From NCBI GenBank assembly GCA_016081115.2, contig JABTTQ020000653.1:310001-374000 (forward strand): a stretch of DNA of 64,000 bases. Reading direction: 5' to 3'. A program made the translations under genes and the position numbers. Shown piece after piece: positions 1 through 10,856 of the stretch. Each line of letters opens with the position of its first letter. Position 1 is the stretch's first letter. The notes under the pieces were generated by a model. The model saw nothing but the letters and a program-made list of their open reading frames with translations, did no database searches and had not been told where the DNA came from. This DNA comes from Rehmannia glutinosa (Eukaryota; Streptophyta; Magnoliopsida; Lamiales; Orobanchaceae).

Positions 1-23
1 ACATCAAAATAAATTTCCAAAAG

Positions 24-162
24 AAAGACACTATCAACAATGGGAGAACACAATCCTTGGAAATGGAGCAATTGGAGAAGCTATCATCAACAAGATGATT
101 TTCATAGAGGAAGATATCATCAACAATGGGAAAGACACAACCCATGAAAATGGCGAAATTGG
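24..162. repeat. Imperfect tandem duplication
   Basis: Two related copies of about 50 bp (24-75 and 110-162), each containing ATCAACAATGGG followed by an AAATGG.GCAATTGG-like end. They lie in the internal region of the copia element. No coding function seen. Confidence 0.6.
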
Positions 163-1010
163 TAAATTATATCTCCATTTAAATATGAATTTTATTTTGT
201 TATGCATGTTTTTATTTGTCCCTTAATTGTAAAATGAGTTTTCAAATATCTCTTAATATTAAGGTCTTCAATATATATTTATGTTTTTAAATATTTTGAA
301 AAGGAGATCTTGTATATTTTGTTCTCAACTCTTGTGCATTTACATAGACTAAGGTGCTTTTATTATCTCTTATGGTTTTATATAGTATAAGCACATTTAT
401 GATATCTCTTATTGCTTAGCCTACATTTGTATTATTATGTTTGTGCAAAACGTGTTTAAGAATTGTGTAGGACATATATATTTTCATCAATGGTTATTTT
501 CTCAAGAGAGGACCATAAACTATTGAGGTACGCTCATCATTGGTATTCATCCTATAGACTCGATATATTTTTGTCATTCGTGCTTGTTTTTCAAAGTATT
601 TTATACAAGTGCTATTAAGAGGATTTTTTTTTGATTTTTAAAAGGCATTATTTGACATAGCTTGTTTTATCCAAGATTTGTAAAGGATTATATTTTGTTT
701 TTGATAAATCATTTGATTTTTTAAGTTATGCATTTTATTGCACATATAAAATTATTCTTGGTTGCTTTGTCAAAGCTCTTGTTCATATGCTTCTTGTAAA
801 TGAGGTCTCAACTATATGCTCTTGAATTTTTCAAATTTCAAAAGAGACCTTATATAGCTTCCTATAAGCTTATTTGAACTTACATGTTTTATGAAACTCT
901 TGATGATTTGTTTGAAAGCATTGTATGTGTTACTTGTTATTATGTCTCTATTTTTCGATATTACTATGCTCTTGTGCAAGATATCTTGATTAAGATTTTG
1001 CAGAAATTTT
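163..1010. other. AT-rich stretch without recognisable gene
   Basis: Only short chance reading frames occur here. It probably belongs to the eroded internal region of the copia element because RT homology begins right after it, but nothing in it was recognised. Confidence 0.5.
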
Positions 1011-1019
1011 TTGAATTTT

Positions 1020-1896
1020 GGAACAAGCTTGTTGACCAAGGCAAGGTTAGTAGCTCAAAAGTATCGTCAAGGTATTGATTTTGATGTAACACTTGCACCC
1101 GTAGCACATTTAAAAGCTATTTGCATTTTACTTGCACATTCTTGTTTTAAGACAATTTCAAGCTTTACCAAATGGATGTTAAATCCAATTTTCTAAATAG
1201 TTTTATTCAAGAAGAAGTCTATGTAAAACAACCTTCGGGGTTTAATATTTTTCTAGGCCAAATGACTTTTATAAACGGCCTTGTATAATTTAAAACAAGT
1301 ACCCCGTGTATGGTATGATAGACTTAGCTATTTTTTGCAAAATGGTTTTACAAGAGGTAAAGTTGATACTACTCTTCTTATTATTGAAAAAGAGCAAGTT
1401 TGCTTACTTGTACAAATTTATGATATCATTGTTGGTGCTACTAATGAATCTTTGTGCAAGATATTCTCTAAGTTGATGCTAGGAAAATTCAAGATGATCA
1501 TAATGGGGGAGCTCAATTTCTTCTTTGGACTTCAAGTTGAACAATGTCAAGAAGGTGGTTATATTTTACTATTAAAGTATAAAATAGAACTTTTGAAGAA
1601 GAGAGGCATTGAAGAAGGAAGAATTATCCCAACCTCTATGGCTACCAATGTAAAGTTTGACAAAGGTTGAGGACGGCATGTTGATTGACAAACATATTCG
1701 AGGTATGTTCACTAACTTTTCTTATTCCTTTAGACTCGACATTTTTTATGCCTTATGTCTATATGATCGAATTTTAAAAATTATCCCAACGAATCTCATT
1801 AAAGTGCCGTTAAAAGAAATTTTCAAATATTTGAAAGGCACTTCTTCTTATGACTTGTATATCCAAAGTTTAAAACGTTCACATTTTTCGGGATAA
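1020..1896 (+). pseudogene. Copia reverse transcriptase/RNase H remnant
   Basis: The reading begins with KARLVAQKYRQGIDFD (the copia RT start), passes YNLKQVPRVWYDRL (family form YGLKQAPRAWYDRL) and reaches GELNFFFGLQ, then the RNase H junction ending in YLKGTSSYDLY. It is spread over at least three frames: stops near 1197 and 1670, and a frame change around 1657-1680. The catalytic YVDD box is shortened to IYD near 1416-1430, so the active site is lost. Integrase, gag and protease are not recognisable in the window. It is a dead remnant of the SIRE-like element whose LTR follows. Confidence 0.85.
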
Positions 1897-3376
1897 CAAG
1901 TCCGGTGATAATAATTTTTCAAAATATGGTTCATTATAATCGAACTATATATATTTGAGATTCAATATATTTTTCTAAGGGATTGTGTTTCTTAAACAAA
2001 AATTTGAGATGTGCTTAATTCCGTCTCAAAGATAACTCGCGGATATTTGTTTTTTTTAATCGCGGAGTATTTTACCTCATTTCGAGCTTGATTATGACAT
2101 AATGTATATTAAATGAGGTCTTTGATTGCATTTTGCACGTTTTTAAAACTTAGGGGCGAAAAATCGGATTTTTGGTTCAAACCTCGGATTTTGAACAGAA
2201 TGAAAAAATGGTCTGACTGGGGCAAGGTCGACCGATTGCCCACGACGTCGACCGGTCGCCCATGCCCCCAACCGGTCGACCATAGAGAAAATTTGCTTAA
2301 AATCATTTCTATTCTCAACATTTGTCATTTTGGTCTTTTGTGTTCATTTTTCGTCCCCTTCGCCAATTACACACAAATTTCACTTCAAATTTGTTTTGTT
2401 GCATTTATTTTATATATTGGACTTCATGAAGCTCGATTATCATCATCATTTCTCATCTTTACCGATTAAATGGTAAGAATTTCTCTTTTTTTTATCTCAA
2501 TTGGGTTGAACCCTTGAGAATGTACTTGTATCTTGTTATTTTGATGAAATTCTTGTATTAATATGTTGTATATGATGATTGGTGATGAATGAATATTGTT
2601 GTTTTGCAATTGGTGATGAAATGTTTTGGCTTAAACGAATCACAAAGGCGTTATACTTCTCTTGTTTTATTCGACGCACGCCAAGTGTTCGACAAAATGT
2701 TTCAATGAAAAATTGATCACTTACATGATTCTCTTGATTTGAAAAATCTTATAAGTTTATAGAGATCATGTTTTATCAATCAAATGAGCTTTTACAAATC
2801 AAATGAGCAATTTTTTCCCTTTTATTCGGAATTTAAGCTTAAATGTTCGATATGCTCGATAAATCGATTAAATTGCGCAATTTGATATAATTATATGATG
2901 TTTTTATCGTGCTAACATTATTTTTGATGATTACAAAGGGGGAGAAACAGGAAAAACGCTCATATGCTCAAAGAAGCAAAAATAAGCTTGCAAGAAAAGC
3001 TATAAGCTAGGGCTCTTTAAAGCTAAAAGTTGTGAACAATACTTAGTCCATGTGATGTATTATGGACTTTTATGTTTGACTAATGATGTTTTATGACAGG
3101 GGGAGCTTATAACCTCATGAAATTCAAGCTTAAGTTGTAAAAGCTAAGCTTTTAGCTTTTAGTTGGTTGCTTTTATACTTGTTCTTGATATGCATATTGA
3201 TAGAGGGAGCTTGTGCAAAAATGATTTTGAAAAATCTTTGCTCCTATCCTTGTGTGTTTGTACTTATGATGAATCTTGCTTATAATGGATTGATGTTTTA
3301 GACCGGAAAATTTGTTTTGTTTTAAAATCAACTTCCTAAAATTGTTTTGGTTTGTAATCATCAAAAAGGGGGAGTT
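1897..3376 (+). other. Non-coding 3' region of the copia element
   Basis: No protein was recognised between the RNase H remnant and the LTR, where SIRE-type elements can carry an env-like ORF. The stretch holds palindromic GACCGGTCG/CCGGTCGACC motifs (2227-2282) and several purine tracts of GGGGGAG type (about 2938, 3099, 3203 and 3368). Only the last directly abuts the LTR. Confidence 0.6.
3365..3376 (+). promoter_or_regulatory. Polypurine tract of the copia element
   Basis: AAAAGGGGGAG ends two bases before the LTR start TGTTAGATAAATG. This is the expected plus-strand primer position for reverse transcription. Confidence 0.8.
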
Positions 3377-3389
3377 TGTTAGATAAATG

Positions 3390-3810
3390 TTTTTATCAAG
3401 ATTTTGATGATTATGTTTAAATGAGTTTTTATAGCAAAATAATGTTTACAAATGTTTTCCAAATACTCCTAAATGATTTAAAATATTTTTACTAATTTTT
3501 GGAGTATTTCTTAGAGTTTATTACTCGATAAAATTGGACAACACTTTTGATAATTTTGTGTTAATTGGTTTTTACACCAAAACAATGTTATCCAAATACT
3601 CCTAAAAGATTTAAAATATTTTTACTAATTTCATGGAGTATTTCTTAGAGTTTATTATTCGATAAAAATGGACAACACTTTTGATGGTTTTGTTTAAATG
3701 AGTTTACTATGTTTATAAATGTTGTCTAAATACTCCCAAGTGATTTAAAATGTTTTTACTAATTTTTTGGAGTATTTCTTGAAGTTTATTTTTGATAAAA
3801 ATCGGACATT
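3390..3810 (+). repeat. Three ~133-bp tandem repeats inside the LTR
   Basis: Units at about 3390-3543, 3544-3677 and 3678-3810 share CCAAATACTCC, GATTTAAAAT.TTTTTACTAA, GGAGTATTTCTT and GATAAAA.TGGAC. They lie upstream of the TATA box, in the U3 part of the LTR, where repeated promoter or enhancer modules are often found. A regulatory role is inference. Confidence 0.8.
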
Positions 3811-4204
3811 TCAAATTGGAGATCGACCGGTCGAGCAAATGGTCGACCGGTACCTGGAGAACGCACAAAATGAAACAGAAACCAGTGCCTGTGAAAAAAA
3901 AGGGGAGGGTGACGGTCAAGGGTGGTGAGGCCGACTGTCGGCCCCTCCGACGGTCGCACCCCCCCTTGACCGGTCGGACCCCCCTGCGACCTGTCCTGGA
4001 TCGCACTATTTTCTCTCTAACGTTCGAAATTTTCTATAGAGCGACCAGTCGCGCTGTGTAATCTTTTGACAACAAATTTGTACCGTTGAACTCCTTGACA
4101 GCAAGATTTGCTTTTCAATTTTGTACATTATTTCTACATCTTGTGATCTTCTTTTTGCAGACAAAATTGAAGAAGGAGGAGCCTATGTTTTGTGAAGACT
4201 CTCC

Positions 4205-4213
4205 TATAAATAG
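4205..4213 (+). promoter_or_regulatory. TATA box of the copia LTR
   Basis: TATAAATAG in the sequence CTCCTATAAATAGAGG. The spacing inside the LTR fits a U3/R promoter. Confidence 0.6.
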
Positions 4214-4483
4214 AGGATGATTTGAAGACACAAATATGATACAACAACACAAGCAAATACACAACAAGAAATCTGCAAATTTCCAAGCTTTCATATTCAA
4301 CACTCTTGTTGTATTTATAGCCTAAGTATTTCACTTTCACATCTTGAGGTCTAGGCTTTATTTCTTGATTACACTTGCACTCAAATTGTAATATTCATTA
4401 ATGAGTTGTAATCTTGATTTTTGTCATCATTAGACACAAGACATCCTTGTGAGTATTCTTGTGGAAAGAATACACTTGGGTGA

Positions 4484-4680
4484 TCTAGGTGATATGTGTT
4501 TCAAGAGTGTGGTGCTCTTGAGGTATTGAAGAATTTGGTATTCTTCAAGGTTGAAGATTGTGGTAATCTTCACAAGGTGCCGTTGGAGATTGTGGTAATC
4601 TTCAAGAGAGATTGTGGTAATCTCAAAGGTGGTGTTGAAGAAGAGTGTGGTGCTCTTCAAGGTGATATTGTAAGGTGTTG
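4484..4680 (+). repeat. Short imperfect repeats of a GTGGT(A/G)(A/C)TCTT motif
   Basis: At least six imperfect copies of motifs such as GATTGTGGTAATCTTCA and GTGTGGTGCTCTT(G/C)A follow one another in the R/U5 part of the LTR. Each contains a small inverted repeat (GATT..AATC or AAGA..TCTT), so the RNA could form short hairpins. Confidence 0.55.
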
Positions 4681-4918
4681 TATTAATTTTGGTAATTAAT
4701 AAAATCTTTTTTCTTTTTGAAATCCATCCCGAAGATACTGGGTGGTAGAGGATAAGGCCCTAGGTGGGTTGAACCTCTATAAATCGACGCGTGTTGTTTA
4801 CTTCCCCCACCTTTATTTTTGTCTTAGCTTATTTGTTTCGAAAAAGAGGGCATAATGGAAAAGATGGAGATAATCTATTCACCCCCCCTCTAGATTATCG
4901 TAGCCGCTTGGACTTACA

Positions 4919-4962
4919 GATTAACTCTATAATTTTACCTATCAAAGTACCAATATTCCAAC
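4919..4962. other. Unassigned junction between copia LTR and gypsy LTR
   Basis: These 44 bp match neither the visible copia LTR pattern nor the corresponding place in the other gypsy LTR (before 19777). They may be the true end of the copia LTR or filler DNA from a deletion junction. Confidence 0.5.
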
Positions 4963-5089
4963 TGCGTGAGATATGATGCGTGATTTCACATGTAGTTCAC
5001 AAGTGACGTGATAAATATACTTAAAGTAATATACTTATACAGTTTAAGAAACAAATCGTGGTCACACGCACATTTATGTGATTGTGCAA

Positions 5090-5225
5090 GACATGTAGGA
5101 TTGCGTCATTTTAATGTAACGTCAATCCTATGCAAGATAAGTAGTGGTTGTGTACAGATTTGTAGTGCCAACCAATGCAATACAAGTAGCGGTTGCGTAC
5201 GGATTTGTAGCGCCAGCCAAACGGG
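5090..5225. repeat. Three ~45-bp tandem repeats in the gypsy LTR
   Basis: Successive units share GCAAGA.AAGTAG, GGTTG.GTAC and GATTTGTAG.GCCA. The same array is present in the other LTR at about 19900-20036, so it predates the insertion. Confidence 0.65.
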
Positions 5226-7540
5226 TCCGATTAACTCCAGAATCGTGTGGATCAGACAGCGATTCCTTCGTTTTTCCTTGTAACTCCCCGAGCAAGATGG
5301 TCCAAGACCTGTCACCTTATCGCTCCATATGCAAAGACAAATCCACAGTAGAGATAACTAGGCCCGGATTGTCATAATCATGATTATACCTCAAGTACTA
5401 CGACCCGCTTCCTTTGGACAAACTCCGTCCCTCAGTTGCGGGATTAGGACGATGGGGCCGGAGAGTGGAATAGCAGCCGAGCTGCCGGTTCCATCCCCGA
5501 CGTATCCATTCCGACCGGTGAGCTCGACACACCAAGTTGAGTGAGGCAGAAAGTAAATACAAGTTCAGGTAGTCAACCAGGCAGTCGAGTATTATTGATT
5601 CAGAGAAGCAGTTCAGGAAAAGATTTCGAAATTATGAGTGGCAATTATGGCATTGGTGAGTTATTTGGATGAAGATGATTATTGAGAGGATAAGTAATCT
5701 TCGATATCTTGAAAAATTAGGTGGGACATAAGTCTTGTTATAAATTCGAAATCGCAAGACGAGGAAGTCGCGCCGCGATCGTGTATTAATCGGTCAAAAC
5801 GATCCGATAAGTCAAGGGATTTTTGAGAAAGTAAAATATTTTAATTAATTATTAAAGTCATAGGGTCAAGGGCTATTTCTTTAAAGGAAAAATAATTTGT
5901 GTTAGGTCCTTGTTAAAAAGTAAATTTACAATTAGCCCCGTTTTGTAAAAAAAACCAATATTTTTGGGGTTAAAATTTGAATAAATAAATGTCCCGATCT
6001 TGAAATATTATGAGGCCAGTTCCTAAATTCTCTAAATTGTTCATAGATTCAGGTTTTTAAAGTTCTGAGGTCGAGTTCTTATAAAATTCTCACATTGGCC
6101 CCAAATTTGTTAAAATTATCATTTCGGGCCCTAAGTTTAAAATAATTGGAACTCACAAACCGGAAGGGCTTTCACTGTGATTCTAGTTGTAAAATGTCAC
6201 TAAGGTCAGTGGAATATTGGGACAAAAACATTTTTAAAAAGAAATAAGTATAGATCCCTTAACTTTTGAAAATCTCATTTTTTGCCCCATTTTAAAATAA
6301 TTGCCTTTAAGGCTTTTAGGGGTCCAATTGTTATGGAATTTGAACCTTGGGTCCAAAATATCATTAAGTTATAGTTAAATTAGTATTTCCAGGTACATGG
6401 ACTGTATAAGTCCTGGAAATTTCATTTTGGTCCTCAAGTTTAATCTTTTACAATTTGGTCCCTCAATTTTTATATAATTACTTTCCAAGATCTAAACACT
6501 TGGATTTTTAGAATACACTTAAATATGTTATTTCCAGTCCCTTAAGAGTTAAAATTTCAAATTTTAAAAATAGGGTCTGGTACAGTTTTGAAAATTACAA
6601 TGTATCCCTTAAACTTCTAAAATTTTACAATCTAGTCCTTGGGCTTTTAAGGGTTGATTTTATTTATCTTAAAACTCTTAAAACTTTATTAAAATATCAA
6701 AACATCATTTTTGGACCTGAGTACAGTCCCAAAATTCGAAAATTGCAGAGGGGTCCCTTAAGTTTTATTTTCTTGCAATTAAGTCCACCAACTTTCTATT
6801 TTTGCATTTTAAGTCCAAAAATTAAAATTTAATCAATTATGCTCGACTTGTCCATGTTATAAGTCATAAAAAACATGGATTTCAAGGATCATACACATGC
6901 ATGTCCATTTCATACAAGCTCTAAACACCTAGATGTTGGAAATATTTTTCCACCCACCTTAAAATGAATTGTTGTGAAATAAAAAGAATAATTCACAAGG
7001 GGATTTAAGAGGTCACTTAGGTCAGCCCTTAAGTCAAAACAAATACCAAAAATTAAGAGTTAGAAAATGAGGTAAAATTAAGGAGGAAAAGAAAGAGGTG
7101 AAGAAAAATTGGTAAACTATACTTACCTTGTGTAGTAGATGAAATGAGACTAGTAGAGGTCTCAAAAATGGGTCTCCTTGTTCACTCTTAAACAAACTCC
7201 TAAGGTCAGCCCCTAAAACTCCAAAAATGAAAATGGAGTATCAAAATTTGGAAAATAGAAAGAGAAGAAGAAAATGTACTAAAAATCTCATTTCTTACCT
7301 TATAGTCCAATTTTTCCAACAATTTCTCTTCAAGTCTTTCTAAGATGACCACAATGCTTGCATGTCCTTAAGTAGTCTTCTATGTGTACCTCCAAAAATC
7401 AAAATTGAACTTAAGTTAAGAAGAGAAGGTGATGAGCTAGAGGTTACCAAGATGACTTGAAGAACAACATTTCTTACCTTGTAGTAGTGATATTTTCGAA
7501 ATTTACGAAAGAGGTAAGAAGAATTCTTGTATTTTTGTTG

Positions 7541-7690
7541 AGTGTTTGAAGAAAGAATAAAGTGTTTGAAGATATGAAGAAAGTATTCTTGAAGATATGA
7601 AGAAGTGTGTTTGAAGATATGAAGAAGTGTTTGAAGATATGAAGAGTGTGTGTTTGAAGATATGAAGAAGTGTTTGAAGATGTGAAGGAA
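7541..7690. repeat. Minisatellite, ~20-bp period
   Basis: About seven tandem copies of GTGTTTGAAGATATGAAGAA with variants. The matching array in the other LTR is at 22501-22625 with a different copy number. It yields a long minus-strand frame that is only the translated repeat. Confidence 0.85.
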
Positions 7691-8535
7691 ATTTGTAGAG
7701 AGAAGGAGGAGAATGTTTAGAGAGAAGGGATAGGATCTTGCTTGAATGAATAATGTGTTGGATGAAATTTTTGAAATATTTTTTGTAAAAATTGGCCTTA
7801 TGGCCGAAAATGTGAAGGAGAGAGGGAGAGAATGATCAATTTTTATGTCTTGCAATTTGTCTCTTGCATGGAGACAAAAGGAGAGTCAAAGGTATGGGCA
7901 TAAGATTTTGAATGGAGTTTGAGAGGAAAGAGGAGAATGTTGGAGATAGTGGTGAATGTTGGGAGATTTAATGATATAAAATTGTAGTATAAGATGATGT
8001 GTATAAGGTTTGTATTAATGGTGTAATAATACACAAGATGATTAATATAAGGAGTAAGTGTACAAGAGTTGGGAGATAATTCTACACCAAAACCTCATTA
8101 TGGCCGTCCACTATAGGGGTAATTATGGTATTCCCATATTTGTTTTTTGTCCCAAAATTGATGATAATAGATGAATAATATCAATCTCCAAAATAAATAG
8201 TGATTTCCTTGATCACTTATAAGTCTCATGATCACTTATGCTAAATCAAATTCTTAATTCTATAAAGTATAAGTCTCTAAAATAAATAGTCTTATAAAAT
8301 TCTGAGGTGACTAATAAATAAACAAATAATAATAATGATCAATCAAGTGATCATTAATGTGAAATAGAATTAATAAATGATTATGATCACAAGTAATAAA
8401 CAAAAATAAAATTAAATGCAAAATATATTTATTATTAATATTTACCCGTCAAAGTGACGCGGTAAGATAGTCAAAATAGTACATAGACGATAAGTGAAAT
8501 AAATACATGCTCGAATAAAAAACGAGGGCTTCACA

Positions 8536-8552
8536 TCCTCCCCTCCTTAAAA
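8536..8552 (-). promoter_or_regulatory. Polypurine tract of the chromovirus
   Basis: Read on the minus strand it is CTTTTAAGGAGGGGAGGA, directly before the LTR start TGTGAAGC. Confidence 0.8.
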
Positions 8553-8574
8553 GAATTTGGTCCCCAATTTCTCT

Positions 8575-10226
8575 TCAGAATAACTCTGGATACTGATTCC
8601 TCATGTCTTCTTCCATTTCCCACATTGCGTCTTCGTCTCGGTCGTGGTTCGCCATACCACTTTAACAATCGAATCTCTCTCTTACGAATCGACGATTCTA
8701 TTTGGTCAATGATCCGGATCGGCTTCTCGGTGTAGGATAAGTTTTCCATCAGAGGAGGAGTATCACGAGTGATGATATGCTCGGGGTCTGGTCGATACTT
8801 CTTCAATCTCGATACGTGGAATACATCATGCATTCCCGCATATTGTGCTGGTATCTCGAGTCGGTAGGCTAACTTCCCGATCCTCTGCAAAATCTTGTAA
8901 GGTCCAACATATCTCGGACTCAACTTGCCTCCTTTCTTTGGATTGAGTAATCCTTTCTGTGGCGAGAGTCTGAGAAATACTTCATCTCCGATTTCAAATT
9001 CCAAATCCTTTCTCCTCTTGTCTGCGTAACTCTTTTGGCAGCTCTGAGCTGTGCAGATCCTTTCCTTGATCAACTTGACCTTATCCATGGCCTCCTGAAC
9101 TAAGTCGACCTTTGGAATCGATGGTGACTTTCGTTTCTCTTTTGGAGTCCATTGGTCCTCAATCTCCCAGTCTAGTGGGGATCTACATTTCCGCCCATAT
9201 AGTGCCTCGTAGGATGCCATCCCAATCATGTCCTGATGGTTGTTATTGTAGGCGAATTCGGCCAATGGTAAGTGTGAATTCCAACTAACTTGGAAATCCA
9301 ACGTGCATGCTCGCAACATATCTTCCAAGGTTTGAATCGTTCGCTCAGATTGTCCATCAGTTTGTGGATGTGCTGTTGTGCTGAAACTCAGTGAGGTACC
9401 CAATTCCTCGTGCAAGCACTTCCAAAATCTGGAGACAAACCTCGGGTCACGGTCTGATACTATGTCGACTGGTACTCCATGTAGTCGAATGATTTCTTGG
9501 ATATAAGTCTGCGCGAGTTTCTGCAAGCTGTCAGTTTTCTTGATGGGTAAGAAGTGTGCAAATTTCGTGAGTCGGTCTACGACTACCCATATAGCATCAT
9601 GGCCTACTTTGGTCCTTGGTAGATCCGTCACGAAGTCCATCGTTATGTGTTCTCATTTCCACTTGGGAATTCTCAATGGTTGTAGTAAACCAGATGGTCG
9701 TTGGTGTTATGCTTTTACTCGTTGACAAGTCAAACATCTGGCAACGAACTCCGCTACATGGTTCTTAATGTTTACCCACCAATAATTCCATTTCAAGTCC
9801 TTATACATCTTGTTTCCTCCAGGATGTATAGTGTATTTTGAACGGTGTGCTTCCGCTAGGGTTCTATTCCTAATCTGCTCGTTACTCAGTACACAAACTC
9901 GATTTCGGAATCTAATAATCCCATCTTCATGCACCGAGAATTCTGATCTCTCTCCTTTAAGTGTCTTCTCTTTCGTTTTTGAAGATGCACATCGCCCCCG
10001 TGCTTCCTTGATCTCGTTCAGCAGATCGGGTTTAACCGAAATGTTAGCACATGAAATATGAGTATTGGTTCTCGTCGGATTCCAATTGCTCAGCTCTTCC
10101 AATGATTTCCACTCTCGAATCATTAGTCTGGCTAAACTCGTCTTTCTGCTCAAGACGTCAGCTACTACGTTAGCTTTCCCGGGATGGTATTGAATATCAA
10201 AGTGATAGTCCTTGATTAACTCCATC
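8575..10226 (-). pseudogene. Chromovirus RNase H end, integrase and chromodomain (broken)
   Basis: From 10226 downwards: the RNase H tail (YHPGKANVVADVLSRK), then a HHCC zinc-binding domain (H..H in HRSKYTIHPG, CLTC before 9710), then the DDE core with D in WVVVDRLTKFAHF, D in VSDRDPRF and E in QTDGQSERTIQTLE. After it comes the VFHVSRLKKY stretch and a chromodomain-like end. Two in-frame stops (9707-9709 and 9653-9655) separate the HHCC part from the core. A frame shift near 8660 moves the last 28 or so residues into another frame, which ends at 8575-8577. Upstream continuity is broken by the element starting at 10232. Without these breaks it would integrate the element's cDNA; as read it cannot be made in one piece. 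Confidence 0.9.
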
Positions 10227-10231
10227 CATCT
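10227..10231. other. Target-site duplication CATCT (left copy)
   Basis: CATCT at 10227-10231 is repeated at 15147-15151, exactly flanking the inserted element. Removing the element and one copy joins the RNase H codons on both sides. Confidence 0.9.
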
Positions 10232-10624
10232 TGTTCACTTGGTTTTATACCATTGATTTGGGCTTCCGATACTAGAGTTTTGTGTTGTTTTTGAGTATTT
10301 TGAGTCGTTTTTGTTATATCTCATAGGTTAGGCATTAATTTCCATTGTTTCGAGTCATTTGAGGAGTCAAGCCATGTTGAGAGCCAATTATATTGAGTTT
10401 ATAGTCATATTAATGAATCGTGTATCAAAAGAAGTATAAACGATCAAACAACGAGAGATTGATTTGAAGAAACGTCCAAATGCGTCTGAAATTTCCATCA
10501 CTGGCAGGGTTTTGTATTTTGGCCATAACTCTCTCTACAAAATTGATATTGAGGTGATTCAAGTGGCTATGGAAAGCTAAGAGATAGGGCTACAACTTTG
10601 ATGAAGGACTCAAAACCAAATTCG

Positions 10625-10812
10625 GACATTTGATGGGCAAACAAAGCGGGCGGGCGCTGCAGCTCTCGTCCGCGGGCGCTGCCCAAGACAGGCAAAACAC
10701 TCCAAAATTCACGTGGGGCGCTGCGGCCTTTAACGCCCGGCGCCCGCTGCGGCCCGGCGGCATTTTTTGGGAAATTGCTGGGCGCCGCAGCGCCCGGGGC
10801 GGAAATTTCTAT
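10625..10812 (+). repeat. GC-rich palindromic block in the LTR
   Basis: Packed with GGGCGCTG, GCGCCGCAG and GCGCCCGG motifs in both orientations, in an otherwise AT-rich region. The right LTR carries the homologous block at 14030-14172 with different spacing and an internal deletion. Located about 40-220 bp upstream of the TATA box. Confidence 0.7.
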
Positions 10813-10847
10813 GTTCACCTAGCCTCTTTCTTGGACTTTAGTGGGAC

Positions 10848-10856
10848 TATAAATAG
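10848..10856 (+). promoter_or_regulatory. TATA box of the 5' LTR
   Basis: TATAAATAG in GGGACTATAAATAGAAGC; the same box is at 14218-14226 in the other LTR. Directly downstream of the GC-rich block. Confidence 0.65.

Larger units (their letters stand above)
1..4918 (+). mobile_element. 3' part of a SIRE/Maximus-like Ty1/copia retrotransposon
   Basis: The plus strand carries a decayed reverse transcriptase/RNase H remnant (1020-1896), a non-coding stretch with several GGGGGAG tracts, a polypurine tract and one LTR (3377-4918). The order RT-RNase H, long spacer, PPT, LTR and the LTR tail with a run of seven C (4882-4888) resemble the SIRE/Maximus copia lineage. The 5' half lies beyond the window or is lost. 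No target duplication can be tested. The lineage is inferred from remembered family features, not a search. Confidence 0.75.
3377..4918 (+). repeat. 3' LTR of the SIRE-like copia element
   Basis: Starts TGTTAGATAAATG after the PPT and ends near GGACTTACA, after a TTCACCCCCCCTCTAG tail that is characteristic of SIRE-type LTRs as I know them. Length is about 1.54 kb. It contains a threefold 133-bp tandem repeat, GACCGGTCG motifs at 3825-3853, and a TATA box. The right boundary is uncertain: 44 bp (4919-4962) of unassigned sequence separate it from homology to the gypsy LTR. Confidence 0.75.
4963..8535 (-). repeat. 3' LTR of the chromovirus, U5 end missing
   Basis: It matches 19777-23474 over its whole length, including the stretch from GCGTGAGATATGATGCGTG to the terminal TTCACA (minus-strand TGTGAA). 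The part equivalent to 19234-19776 is absent at the copia junction. It also lacks about 165 bp present in the other LTR at 21720-21890. Many point differences indicate an old insertion. Confidence 0.9.

Noticed and set aside
7340..7855. 171-residue minus-strand frame
   Set aside because: It is the translated ~20-bp minisatellite of the gypsy LTR plus flanks; repetitive SSYLQ/HIFKH composition, no family.
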